Of a stretch of 64,000 bases of DNA, positions 1-8,289 are shown in pieces (the first letter of the stretch is position 1; the number at the start of each line of letters is the position of its first letter). The notes under the pieces were generated by a model. That model saw nothing but the letters and a program-made list of their open reading frames with translations, did no database searches and was not told the DNA's origin. Position numbers and translations under genes: made by a program. The DNA is taken from NCBI RefSeq assembly GCF_002210105.1, contig NZ_AQQU01000005.1, positions 1 to 64,000 of the forward strand, in the 5' to 3' direction. The stretch is from Oceanicola sp. 22II-s10i. Lineage in GTDB: Bacteria; Pseudomonadota; Alphaproteobacteria; Rhodobacterales; Rhodobacteraceae.

Positions 1-405
1 AGAGCCTTCGTTACAAAACGGCCCCAGAAGTCCGAAAAACTCTGACGACGGACAGTCCGAGACGAAGTCCAGAGACCAGCGCTGGTTCGGCACTTGAGGG
101 ATCGCCATCGGCGCCCTGGTTCCCAGCGCCCGCTTGCAGTCCCCACGCTTGCGCACAGTGAGGCCCTCCTCGCGGTAGATCCGGTAGAGCTTCTTCCAGT
201 TCAGCGCGCAGCCTTCCCGCCGCAGCAGGATGTGAAGACGCCGATATCCAAACCACTGGCTCTCGCCGGACAGTTCCCGCAGCCGCTTGCGCAACTCCCC
301 GCCCTCTGGCCTGACCAGCTGTCGCCGACACACGCGCGGATCGATCCCGGCCAATGCACAGGCCCGCCACTGCGAATAGCTCTTCTCCTTTAAGGCCCAG
401 TCCAT
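1..405 (-). pseudogene. IS3-family transposase OrfB, N-terminal part, disrupted
   Basis: Read on the minus strand from about 405, the frame gives a normal OrfB start: MDWALKEKSYSQWRACALAG, then a helix-turn-helix-like part with GESQWFGYRRLH and LNWKKLYRIYREEGLTVRKR, and then RWSLDFVSD, which holds the first aspartate of the DDE catalytic triad. After that, at about base 50, the translation no longer resembles the rve integrase core in any frame. The second D and the E lie outside the window or are lost. Start is approximate because OrfB is normally made by frameshifting from OrfA. Confidence 0.7.
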
Positions 406-428
406 GGCACGCCGCCTCGAACCGGGCG

Positions 429-695
429 TCAGAAGTTTTTTCCCAGCATCTCCTTCAGCGTCGCAACATTGAACATCTGTTCGGCCAGCATCTTCTTCAG
501 CTTCGCGTTCTCGGCCTCCAGCGCCTTCAGCCGACGGGCGTCCGACACCTCCATGCCGCCATATCTCGAGCGCCATTTGTAGAAGGCCGCGTCGCTGATT
601 CCGTGCTTGCGGCACAGCTCCTTCGCGCCCAGCCCGGCCTGGTGCTCCTTCAGGATGCCAATGATCTGCTCTTCGCTGAACCGGCTTCTCTTCAT
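429..695 (-). CDS. IS3-family transposase OrfA
   Basis: The 88-aa protein has the standard OrfA layout: an N-terminal helix-turn-helix (KRSRFSEEQIIGILKEH, then LCRKHGISDAAFYKWRSRYG) for binding the element's ends, and a C-terminal heptad-rich stretch (RLKALEAENAKLKKMLAEQ) for multimerisation. In this family OrfA is joined to OrfB by a programmed -1 frameshift near its 3' end, and orfB does begin right after in another frame. The gene looks intact. The start ATG at 695 is the first methionine after the left terminus of the element. Confidence 0.92.
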   Translation of the reverse strand: MKRSRFSEEQIIGILKEHQAGLGAKELCRKHGISDAAFYKWRSRYGGMEVSDARRLKALEAENAKLKKMLAEQMFNVATLKEMLGKNF

Positions 696-737
696 CGTCT
701 GCCTCCTCGTCTGGAGAACAGGCTAACTTCAAACCGC

Positions 738-760
738 GGACTTTTCAGGGGAGCATGTCA
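738..760. repeat. Terminal inverted-repeat region of the IS3 element
   Basis: The bases just upstream of orfA run outward to GGGGAGCATGTCA; on the minus strand this starts TGACATGC, the TG-terminus of IS3-type ends. The partner end is outside the window, so the repeat is placed by position and terminus only. Confidence 0.5.
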
Positions 761-1177
761 CTCAGGCTTCATTTCCAGACATCGGGGGTTTGTCCGGTTT
801 TTCCGCGGCATCTACCGATGAAACCCACATTGGACAGCAACACTCTCAAACAGTCTGCGCCACATTATCGGAGAATGTGTTTGTCCAAACCCGATATTGG
901 CGGGTTTTCACGATGTGGACGCTACCTCAGCCAAGAAATAGTCGAAGCGAGAGGACACGTGGGTCTGCAACTTCAAAATCCAGAAGAATGCTCGCGTGCA
1001 ACGAGCGCTCATGAGTGGACGGGTGCGAGGGAAGAGCGATGTATGGTGTGCAGGTCATCGATCTCCTCGGGTGAGAGATCGCTGGCCCGCAACCAGCCCC
1101 GCTCAGGGAAAATGCGGAAGGGGACTTGGAGTGCTTGACCCCGGCGCAAAGCCGGGACCCACCCGAAAGGAAACTCC
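761..1177. other. Intergenic region after the IS, with possible gene remnant
   Basis: No convincing gene is seen here. A minus-strand frame over about 1009-1130 reads IFPERGWLRASDLSPEEIDD, which has the flavour of a real protein, but it has no good start or homologue I can name and may be a remnant left next to the IS. A small hairpin (CCCGGC/GCCGGG, 1140-1156) lies just before the next gene. Confidence 0.35.
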
Positions 1178-1555
1178 ATGTTCACGAACCCGAATTGCAA
1201 ACCGGACCAAGTCTCACCGCTCCATCTATTCATGGCACTTTACAGGGAAGCACTAACAAACGCCGCGACTCTGCTCGCTGGCAAGCGTGGCGAAGAAGCA
1301 GCAGAGGATCTGCTTGATCAACTCAGGCTGGACTCTCGCCCTACCCGCCGCGCGATACGGATTGCGTCTGACCTACTCGATGTATTGTCGCTGCGCCATG
1401 TGGACGATCTGGAGCGGCCGGAAGCAACATATTTTGCCCGTATCGACCCGGCCGATCCATGGATCGAAGATGTCTGTTGCCTGACCGAGTTCCTTGCCGA
1501 AGCACTCGCAAGAACGCTGTCCGATGACGATCCCGGGATCAGAACGGCTGCATGA
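1178..1555 (+). CDS. Hypothetical protein, 125 aa
   Basis: I do not recognise this protein. The ATG at 1178 is preceded by AAAGGAA at 1166-1172, a fair ribosome binding site. The product is acidic, mostly helical by eye (LYREALTNAATLLAGKRGEE and LTEFLAEALARTL) and has no signal peptide or membrane segment. A CC pair lies near residue 104. It sits between an IS end and another small unknown gene in the same direction, about 100 bp apart, so the two could be cotranscribed. Codon use and third-position GC look like coding sequence, but the gene is less GC-rich than the operons downstream. Confidence 0.55.
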   Translation: MFTNPNCKPDQVSPLHLFMALYREALTNAATLLAGKRGEEAAEDLLDQLRLDSRPTRRAIRIASDLLDVLSLRHVDDLERPEATYFARIDPADPWIEDVCCLTEFLAEALARTLSDDDPGIRTAA

Positions 1556-1654
1556 TGCAGTCTGAAGCCGTCGACAATGCTCGTCGACGGCGCTTGACGG
1601 CACGAGTTTTCAAGCGGCCCTGACGGCGTGCGCTCGATGCCGAAGGAGACGGTA

Positions 1655-1957
1655 ATGACCGTTGTTCCCATGAGCTCTTTCTCCAACGCTGCGGCAGAGA
1701 AGGTTACAGATTTTCTGGCCCTGAATGGCGGAGGACTCGGCGAATTGCTGTATTTTGTGTGCGGCGACGCTGCCCTGGAACCCTACTATGAGGCATTGGT
1801 CGCGGTCGACGCGCCGAGTCCTGATGTTCCGCGACTGAGGGAAGCAATCGATCGCATGGTTCGCCACCTGGAAGAAGCATGCCATCCGGGCAGGAAATAC
1901 AACTCGATGCTCTTGTGGTATGGAGCAAGGCTGACTGAGCTCCGATACTACCTGTAA
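1655..1957 (+). CDS. Hypothetical protein, 100 aa
   Basis: The start is placed at the ATG at 1655 because AAGGAG (1643-1648) sits seven bases before it; a GTG at 1628 would lengthen it by nine residues. The product begins MTVVPMSSFSNAAAEKVTDF and is predicted soluble and helical, ending in ARLTELRYYL. No family is recognised. It follows the 125-aa gene on the same strand and is followed by a likely terminator, so the two may form a small unit. Confidence 0.55.
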   Translation: MTVVPMSSFSNAAAEKVTDFLALNGGGLGELLYFVCGDAALEPYYEALVAVDAPSPDVPRLREAIDRMVRHLEEACHPGRKYNSMLLWYGARLTELRYYL

Positions 1958-1966
1958 TTCGCAGTC

Positions 1967-1992
1967 AGGCCTCGCCACCATTGGCGGGGCCT
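1967..1992. terminator. Probable terminator after the 100-aa gene
   Basis: AGGCCTCGCCA and TGGCGGGGCCT form an 11-bp stem with one G-T wobble and a four-base loop, ten bases after the stop codon. There is no strong T-run, only AAGTAAATTTC, so it may work in a Rho-assisted way or on both strands. Confidence 0.55.
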
Positions 1993-2148
1993 AAGTAAAT
2001 TTCGACTATCAATCCCAAATCATTACCGACTAAAGCCCCTCCAAAATTTGGCCAGGTTCAACACTATCCCGCTCACCTGAAATTAACGCCCCGACGAGTG
2101 GCATTTGAAAGTCTGGACAGGCGCAAGTGCCCTCCTCAAATCAGTCTT

Positions 2149-3090
2149 CTATTCGCCAACGGGAAACTTCAATCGGATCGTCAGAAATCCGTCCTCGAAG
2201 CAACGCTTCTTCTCGGCGCCCAGTTGCAATGCGCATGCCTGAAGGAGACGCGAGCCGAACCCCTTCTCCGCGTCGTCGTTGTAATCTGGCACCTTCTCTC
2301 GCCAAATCAGTTCAAGCGCCCCGTCGATGACTGTCCATGCGATTTCGATCTCCCCTTCAAAATGCTTCAGCGCACCATACTTAGCTGAATTCGTCACCCA
2401 TTCGTGGATGATGAGCACAAACGAAGTAATCGATTGCGCGGGAACCATGACGTCGTCACCGTGCGCGACGATGGATTGATCACTTCGCGCGGGAGCCAAA
2501 ACATTGTCGATCAGTTCCCGGAGCGGCAGCGGCTTTGACGTGTCCGTCCGGAGCATCATAGAGTGCGCACGGTCCAGCGCTGAGACCCGCCCTCTTAGGT
2601 TTGCGATGAGATCTTCCTTACTCTGGCTTTCCCGCCCGGCGCTGGAAATCATCGAGGACACCAGAGCGAACAGATTCTTAATCCGATGGTTCATCTCGTC
2701 GAGGTGGAGCTGCCGTTGCGCTCGCAGTTCCTGCTCCTCTGTCACATCCATGCTCACGCCCAGAATACGTGGTTGTCCGGAGTGTAGACCGAGCTGACCT
2801 ATCCCTCGGATCCAACGCTGGCGACCGTTTGGAAGAATGACGCGGAAGGTTTCGTCAAAAACGTCACCGACAGACTGAAGGTTTGCCAACGCCGATGCCA
2901 CCCGATCCCGGTCTTCCGGATACAGCCGGGCGATGACCGCATCCCTGGACTGCGCCTCTTCGGCGTTGGCGCCGAATAAGGCCCGGCATTGCTCGTCAAT
3001 CACCATGGAGCCGGTCGCCGGTTCGATTTCCCACCTACCGAACCCGGCAAATCCGAAGGCCTGCTCAAGTCCGATTTGATCGAATTTCAT
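2149..3090 (-). CDS. PAS-domain HWE-family sensor histidine kinase
   Basis: The protein is a soluble sensor kinase of about 313 aa. A PAS domain fills residues 10-120 (FAGFGRWEIEPATG ... GVSMDVTEEQE). The dimerisation/phosphoacceptor motif is DEMNHRIKNLFALVSSM with His135. The N-box is HEWVTNSAKYGAL and is followed by LIWREK; the histidine in the N-box and the W-x-E motif define the HWE family common in Alphaproteobacteria. There is no transmembrane segment, so the signal is probably cytoplasmic (light, redox or general stress). No response regulator is adjacent. ATG 3090 is chosen over GTG 3126 because a G-rich stretch (GGGGCGGGGCG) precedes it. It stands alone, convergent with the small unknown genes and divergent from ku. 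Confidence 0.88.
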   Translation of the reverse strand: MKFDQIGLEQAFGFAGFGRWEIEPATGSMVIDEQCRALFGANAEEAQSRDAVIARLYPEDRDRVASALANLQSVGDVFDETFRVILPNGRQRWIRGIGQLGLHSGQPRILGVSMDVTEEQELRAQRQLHLDEMNHRIKNLFALVSSMISSAGRESQSKEDLIANLRGRVSALDRAHSMMLRTDTSKPLPLRELIDNVLAPARSDQSIVAHGDDVMVPAQSITSFVLIIHEWVTNSAKYGALKHFEGEIEIAWTVIDGALELIWREKVPDYNDDAEKGFGSRLLQACALQLGAEKKRCFEDGFLTIRLKFPVGE

Positions 3091-3308
3091 CGCGCCCCGC
3101 CCCAAGCGATAGTTCAAAATCGACACGAAAACTCAGCAGCGAGACCCTTAATATGGCGAAGTAACTCAGCCCCAGGCACAGCTTCGCCACTTCGCCTCTC
3201 AACCTCGGATGTCGTTCAGGCTCCGGCAGATCAAGGCATTTCATCCCACCAACATTGAACAAACTCAACCACATCTGCGTTGTCAAGGCAACGGCATCGG
3301 AGAAAACC

Positions 3309-4151
3309 ATGGCTTCATCACGCGCAATCTGGAAGGGGCAGCTTCGCCTGTCGCTTGTTTCGATCCCGGTGGAGATTCATGCGGCAACCAAATCCGGGGC
3401 CCGCGTTTCGTTCCGGCAAATCCATGGACCATCCGGCAAACGGGTGCGATACCAGAAAACCGTCCCCGGCGTCGGCCCAGTCAAGAGCGAAGACATCCTG
3501 AAGGGTTACGAATTGGGCGATGACGAATACATGCTTATCGAGCCGGAAGAACTGGACGCGATCAAGCTGGAGACGAAGAAGACGCTGGAACTGGTGCAAT
3601 TCGTCGGCAATTGCGAGATACCTCCGCTCTACTTTGATCGGCCCTACTACATCGTGCCCAGTGACGACCTGGCAGAAGACGCTTACCGCGTCGTTCGCGA
3701 CGCGCTGCGCCAATCGGAAAAGATTGGGCTGGGTCAGTTGACGATGCGCGGGAAGGAGTATCTCTGCGCGATCCGCCCCTGTGGCGATGGCCTGCTGCTT
3801 GAGACCCTGCATTATGCCGACGAGATCCGGAACGCCGACCCGCTGTTCTCAGATATCGAGGACGATCCGGCCGACAAGGAACTGCTTTCTGTCGCGACCG
3901 AACTGATCGACCGCAAGACCAAGGCGTTCAATGCCGAGAACTTCGAGGATCACTACGATTCCGCCTTGCGGGACCTGATCGACCGCAAGCGGAAGAACAA
4001 GAAGACCCCGCGCACCAAGGCCGGGGACGACGGATCGGGTGGCGGTTCGGACAACGTGGTCGATCTGATGTCAGCCCTGAAAGAAAGCCTGAAGAAGGAT
4101 GGCGGCGGGAAGAAAACCGCACGCTCCTCGCGCAGCAAGAAGTCCGCCTGA
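3309..4151 (+). CDS. ku: Non-homologous end-joining protein Ku
   Basis: Bacterial Ku forms a homodimeric ring on DNA double-strand ends and recruits LigD. The 280-aa product starts MASSRAIWKGQLRLSLVSIP, the conserved beginning of the beta-barrel core, and carries YFDRPYYIVP and the usual C-terminal LysArg-rich tail (RKRKNKKTPRTK, GKKTARSSRSKKSA) that binds DNA and the ligase. The ATG at 3309 matches the family start; an in-frame ATG upstream at 3255 would add 18 unconserved residues. The stop TGA overlaps the ligD start (TGATG), so the two are translationally coupled. Alphaproteobacteria often carry this pair in accessory DNA. Confidence 0.97.
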   Translation: MASSRAIWKGQLRLSLVSIPVEIHAATKSGARVSFRQIHGPSGKRVRYQKTVPGVGPVKSEDILKGYELGDDEYMLIEPEELDAIKLETKKTLELVQFVGNCEIPPLYFDRPYYIVPSDDLAEDAYRVVRDALRQSEKIGLGQLTMRGKEYLCAIRPCGDGLLLETLHYADEIRNADPLFSDIEDDPADKELLSVATELIDRKTKAFNAENFEDHYDSALRDLIDRKRKNKKTPRTKAGDDGSGGGSDNVVDLMSALKESLKKDGGGKKTARSSRSKKSA

Positions 4152-6571
4152 TGGGACGGCTCGACCGGTATATTGAGAAACGCGACTTCGACCGAACGCC
4201 GGAACCACGGGAAACGAGCACCGGGACATCCCTCGCCCTGCGCTATTCGATGCAGAAGCACGAGGCGACCCGGACGCATTTCGACCTGCGGCTGGAGTGG
4301 GATGGCGCGCTGCTGAGCTGGGCGGTCACGCGCGGCCCCTCCTTCCACCCGGCCGAAAAACGGCTTGCCGTCCGGACAGAGGATCACCCCCTGTCCTACC
4401 TCGGTTTTGAAGGGACGATCCCCAGGGGCAATTATGGCGCCGGCACGGTCATGCTGTTCGACATCGGGCACTGGCAACCGGTGGAGCCCGTCGAAAAGGG
4501 GCTGAAGAAGGGCCATCTTCATTTCCGCCTGCACGGGCAGCGCCTGACCGGGGGCTGGCACCTCGTCCGGATGGACGGAAAGAAATCCGGCGACAAGGGC
4601 CGCGAAAACTGGCTCCTGATGAAGGAAGAGGATGAGGCCGCCGGACACCGCGATCCGGTGGACCGTTACCGGCGCAGCGCCTCGACCAACCGGACGCTGC
4701 GGGAGATCGCCGCCGACAAGGCTCCGGTTGCGAACGATCGGGATGGCAAACGGCCAGCGTTCCGCAAGGTGCAGCTGGCAACGCTGGTCGATGAGTCGCC
4801 TGAAGGCGACGATTGGTGGCACGAGGTGAAGTTCGACGGCTACCGCGCGCTTGTCGCCCTCGGCAAAGGCGGGCCGCGGGTCTTCACCCGGAACGGGCAC
4901 GACTGGACAGACCGCTTCGAAGCGCTTCTTACCGGTTTCGATCCTCTGGACTGCCGTTCTGCATTGATCGACGGAGAGATCGTCGCCGGGGCAGGCCTGG
5001 CCGGTTTCTCGAACCTTCAGAAGGCGATCAAGGCGGGCGGTCCGTTCAAATTCTACGCCTTCGACCTGCTGGAATTGGACGGCACACTCCTTACGGACCA
5101 GCCCCTCCGCGACCGCCGCGCGGCGCTGGAGGACCTGCTCCGCCCTGCCCCACCTCTCGGGCCTGTCGAGCTGTCGCCGGTCATCGACGCCGACCCGGAC
5201 GAGGCCATCGCCACCATCTGCAAGGCGGGCGGCGAAGGCATCATCGCCAAACGCTCCGACCTGCCCTATCGCGGCACCCGCACGCGGGGCTGGCTGAAGA
5301 TAAAATGCGAACGCCGCGACGAATTCGTCCTGCTGGGCTGGCAGAAGAGCGACAAGCGCGGGCGTGCCTTCGCCTCGCTGGCTCTGGGTGCCTACTATAA
5401 CGACAATGTGGTTTACGTGGGCAAGGTCGGCACCGGCTTCGACGAGGACACGATGGAGGCGCTGGCGGCCGCGATGTCCGGGCTTGAGCGCAAGACACCT
5501 CCGGCAGAGGTCGAGCCCTCGGAGGCCAGCGGCGTCACCTGGATCACCCCCAAGCTGGTGGCCGAGGTCCGCTATGCCGAGATAACCGCCGATGGCCGCC
5601 TGCGCCATGCCGTGTTCATTGCGCTGCGCGACGACAAGCCCGCGAAAACCGTGAATTTGGAAGAGGACCGTATGCCGGAAGACCGCGCCGCCATTGCCGG
5701 GATCGGCATCAGCCATCCCGACCGCATCGTCTATCCCGACGCCAAGGTCACGAAGCGGCAAGTCGCGGAATACTACGAAAGGATGGCAGACCGCATCTTG
5801 GACACAGCCGCCGACCATCCCCTGTCGCTGGTCCGGCTGCCTGAGGGACTGGACGGCGAACGCTTCTTCCAGAAACACGCGACCAAGGGCTTTCCGAAGG
5901 ATATCAAGTCACTCAGCATCGAGGGGTCGGACGGCGACCGGGCGGACCATATGTATGTCACCACCCCCGGCGGTCTCGTCGGCGCAGCGCAGATGGGCAC
6001 GCTGGAGTTTCACATTTGGGGGGCGCAACGCGACGATCTTGAAAAGCCGGATCGCATAGTCTTCGACCTCGACCCCGACGAGGGCCTTCCTTTTGCAGAC
6101 GTCACCTCTGCCGCGACCGACCTGCGCGACATGCTGTCCGAGCTTGACCTGCCAAGCTGGGCGCTGGTGACCGGAGGCAAGGGCGTTCACGTGGTGGTTC
6201 CGCTGCGCCGCATCGCGGGATGGGATACGGTCAAGCTTTTCTCTCGCGTGCTGGCGACCCATCTGGCCGAAACCCAGCCCGATCGGTTCACCGCGTCCAT
6301 GTCAAAGGCGCGCCGCGAGGGCCGGATCTTCATCGACTGGCTGCGTAACGAGCGCGGGGCCACCGCCATCGCGCCCTTCTCTCTTCGCGCCCGCCCGGGC
6401 GCACCCGTGGCGGCGCCGGTCGCCTGGAGCGAACTGGCCAAGTTGAAATCCGCAGATGCATTTGGCATTGCCGATGTGGCGGAAAGGCGCTGGTCTGATA
6501 TCGACCGTCCCTCCCCGACGGGCCTGTCGGAGCAACGTATCGAAAAACTCGACAAGCTTGTCGGCAATTGA
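4151..6571 (+). CDS. ligD: ATP-dependent DNA ligase D (PE-ligase-polymerase)
   Basis: LigD repairs double-strand breaks with Ku. Three modules are seen in the 806-aa protein. The 3'-phosphoesterase is first (residues 1-170, THFDLRLEWDG with His43, WAVTRGPS). The ATP-dependent ligase follows (about 195-500), with nucleotidyl-lysine Lys227 in HEVKFDGYR, GEGIIAKR, and WLKIKC as the motif V lysine. The primase-type polymerase is last (about 535-806), with FDLDPDEG holding metal ligands Asp639 and Asp641, and GGKGVHVVVPL. This PE-LIG-POL order is the Pseudomonas-type order and differs from mycobacterial LigD. The gene starts one base before the ku stop ends and looks intact. Confidence 0.97.
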   Translation: MGRLDRYIEKRDFDRTPEPRETSTGTSLALRYSMQKHEATRTHFDLRLEWDGALLSWAVTRGPSFHPAEKRLAVRTEDHPLSYLGFEGTIPRGNYGAGTVMLFDIGHWQPVEPVEKGLKKGHLHFRLHGQRLTGGWHLVRMDGKKSGDKGRENWLLMKEEDEAAGHRDPVDRYRRSASTNRTLREIAADKAPVANDRDGKRPAFRKVQLATLVDESPEGDDWWHEVKFDGYRALVALGKGGPRVFTRNGHDWTDRFEALLTGFDPLDCRSALIDGEIVAGAGLAGFSNLQKAIKAGGPFKFYAFDLLELDGTLLTDQPLRDRRAALEDLLRPAPPLGPVELSPVIDADPDEAIATICKAGGEGIIAKRSDLPYRGTRTRGWLKIKCERRDEFVLLGWQKSDKRGRAFASLALGAYYNDNVVYVGKVGTGFDEDTMEALAAAMSGLERKTPPAEVEPSEASGVTWITPKLVAEVRYAEITADGRLRHAVFIALRDDKPAKTVNLEEDRMPEDRAAIAGIGISHPDRIVYPDAKVTKRQVAEYYERMADRILDTAADHPLSLVRLPEGLDGERFFQKHATKGFPKDIKSLSIEGSDGDRADHMYVTTPGGLVGAAQMGTLEFHIWGAQRDDLEKPDRIVFDLDPDEGLPFADVTSAATDLRDMLSELDLPSWALVTGGKGVHVVVPLRRIAGWDTVKLFSRVLATHLAETQPDRFTASMSKARREGRIFIDWLRNERGATAIAPFSLRARPGAPVAAPVAWSELAKLKSADAFGIADVAERRWSDIDRPSPTGLSEQRIEKLDKLVGN

Positions 6572-6796
6572 GAGCGGCTGCGAAGGCCATGGCGGACGAA
6601 CACGGGCTGCTCATTGAAAAGAAGGCGGCCGCGTAGTTCTGCGTGCCGAATAGCTGCCGCCGCTCAGGCTGATCTACTACGACGACGCCGCCTTGCACGG
6701 TCTCGCGGTCTCCCATCCGAGTTGACTGCACATTCCGTTGTTGGAACGGAGGCCTCTCTCATTCGTTGGGCTGGTAGCACCCCAAAGGAGAGCTCC

Positions 6797-7321
6797 ATGA
6801 AAACGTCCTTCACCGTGAACGGGTCGCCTTTTTCGCTCGATATCGACCCGCGCGTGACACTCCTCGATGCCCTGCGCGACCACCTGAACCTGACGGGCAG
6901 CAAGAAGGGCTGCGACCACGGTCGATGCGGAGCCTGCACGGTGCTTGTCGACGGTCGCCGGATCAATGCGTGTCTGAGCCTCGCCGTGATGCACGACGGC
7001 GACGAGATCACAACGGTCGAAGGTCTTTGCAAGGATGGTCGCTCTCCCCTGCAATCTGCATTTGTGCGTCATGACGGTATGCAATGCGGCTATTGCACGC
7101 CAGGGCAGCTATGCTCCGCCACCGCTGTTTTTCGCGAAATCGCAGATGGCTGGCCGAGCCATGTCAGCGAAACGCTCGACGGCCCCTACGCGCTGACCCG
7201 GGAGGAGCTGGCCGAACGAATGAGCGGCAATATCTGCCGATGCTCCTGCTACCCGGGGATCAACGCGGCGATCCTCGAAATTGCCGAGGAAGACGCCGGT
7301 CACGCGGAGGCTGCGGAATGA
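6797..7321 (+). CDS. paoA: Aldehyde oxidoreductase, [2Fe-2S] subunit (PaoA/YagT-like)
   Basis: This is the small iron-sulfur subunit of a three-subunit xanthine-dehydrogenase-family enzyme. The plant-type ferredoxin motif [20 protein letters not shown] is followed by the second cluster motifs QCGYCTPGQ and [10 protein letters not shown]. The 174-aa length fits. The ATG at 6797 follows AAAGGAG with good spacing. E. coli PaoA carries a Tat signal and is periplasmic; this one starts [14 protein letters not shown] with no twin-arginine leader, so the complex is expected in the cytoplasm. The stop overlaps the next start as ATGA. Confidence 0.93.
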   Translation: MKTSFTVNGSPFSLDIDPRVTLLDALRDHLNLTGSKKGCDHGRCGACTVLVDGRRINACLSLAVMHDGDEITTVEGLCKDGRSPLQSAFVRHDGMQCGYCTPGQLCSATAVFREIADGWPSHVSETLDGPYALTREELAERMSGNICRCSCYPGINAAILEIAEEDAGHAEAAE

Positions 7322-8289
7322 GACCTTTCGACTATCAGCGCCCCGACACCCTCTCTGGTGCCCATGGCGCCGCCCGTGACGGCGCGACCTTCATCGCCGG
7401 GGGCACCAACCTGATCGACCTTATGAAACTCGAGGTGATGGCGCCCGATACTCTCGTCGATATCTCGCGGCTGGGCCTCGACCGGATCGAGCCGCACGGC
7501 GACGGTCTGCACGTTGGGGCGACGGTGACCAACTCTGACCTCGCGGCCGACTTGCGCATTCGTCGGGACTATCCGGTGCTGGCGCGCGCCCTCCTCGCGG
7601 GGGCCTCCGGACAGCTTCGGAATAAGGCGACCACCGGTGGCAACCTACTCCAGCGGACCCGCTGTCCTTATTTCTACGACACTGCCACGCCCTGCAACAA
7701 ACGCAGGCCCGGCTCTGGCTGCGCGGCTTTCGGCGGAGAGATGCGCAACCATGCGGTTTTGGGGACCTCCGAGCATTGCCTCGCCCTGCACCCGTCCGAC
7801 ATGGCGGTGGCGATGCGCGCGCTCGACGCGACGGTCGAGCTTGAGGGTGCGGACGGAACCCGCCGCGAGACTGCCCTCGACGACTTTTACCGGCTGCCCG
7901 GCGACCGCCCGGATCGCGAAACGACGCTGAGCGCCGGTGACCTGATCACTGGCGTGATCCTCCCCGCCCCCTTCGGCGGCAGGCAGACCTACCGCAAGGT
8001 CCGGGACCGCGCCTCCTATGCTTTCGCATTGGTCTCGGTCGCCGCGACCGTGCGGATGGAGAATGATCTTATTTCGAACGTCGCGCTGGCGTTCGGTGGC
8101 ATCGGCACGCGGCCATGGCGTGATCACGACGTCGAGGATCTGCTGACCGGAGAAGCCCCCACCACAGCGCTTTTCGAAAAGGCCGGAGACATTCTGATGA
8201 AGGACGCTGTCCTGCGTGAGGGGCTGGAATTCAAGGACACACTTGTCCGCCGCCTGCTGACCGCGACCCTGACGGAGATGACCCAATGA
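7318..8289 (+). CDS. paoB: Aldehyde oxidoreductase, FAD subunit (PaoB/YagS-like)
   Basis: This middle subunit binds FAD ([17 protein letters not shown] and [14 protein letters not shown]) and passes electrons between the iron-sulfur and molybdenum subunits. The segment [21 protein letters not shown] carries the cysteines that in E. coli PaoB hold an extra [4Fe-4S] cluster, which separates this group from ordinary xanthine dehydrogenases. Length 323 aa is normal. The start ATG 7318 overlaps the paoA stop, and the stop overlaps the paoC start, so all three are tightly coupled. Confidence 0.93.
   Translation: MRPFDYQRPDTLSGAHGAARDGATFIAGGTNLIDLMKLEVMAPDTLVDISRLGLDRIEPHGDGLHVGATVTNSDLAADLRIRRDYPVLARALLAGASGQLRNKATTGGNLLQRTRCPYFYDTATPCNKRRPGSGCAAFGGEMRNHAVLGTSEHCLALHPSDMAVAMRALDATVELEGADGTRRETALDDFYRLPGDRPDRETTLSAGDLITGVILPAPFGGRQTYRKVRDRASYAFALVSVAATVRMENDLISNVALAFGGIGTRPWRDHDVEDLLTGEAPTTALFEKAGDILMKDAVLREGLEFKDTLVRRLLTATLTEMTQ

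Larger units (their letters stand above)
1..760 (-). mobile_element. Partial IS3-family insertion sequence
   Basis: This is the 5' part of an IS3-family element lying on the minus strand and running off the left edge. It holds a small orfA (helix-turn-helix plus leucine-rich coiled coil) and the beginning of orfB. The outer end on the right is placed at about 760, where the minus strand begins TGACATGCTCCCCTG, with the TG terminus usual for the family. The other end is not in the window. The orfB frame loses IS3 similarity near base 50, so the copy is probably dead. Exact group within IS3 cannot be fixed by eye. Confidence 0.8.

Noticed and set aside
3953-5878. Very long open frame on the minus strand opposite ku-ligD
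   Set aside because: It lies fully antisense to two clear genes. High GC makes long stop-free antisense frames common here.
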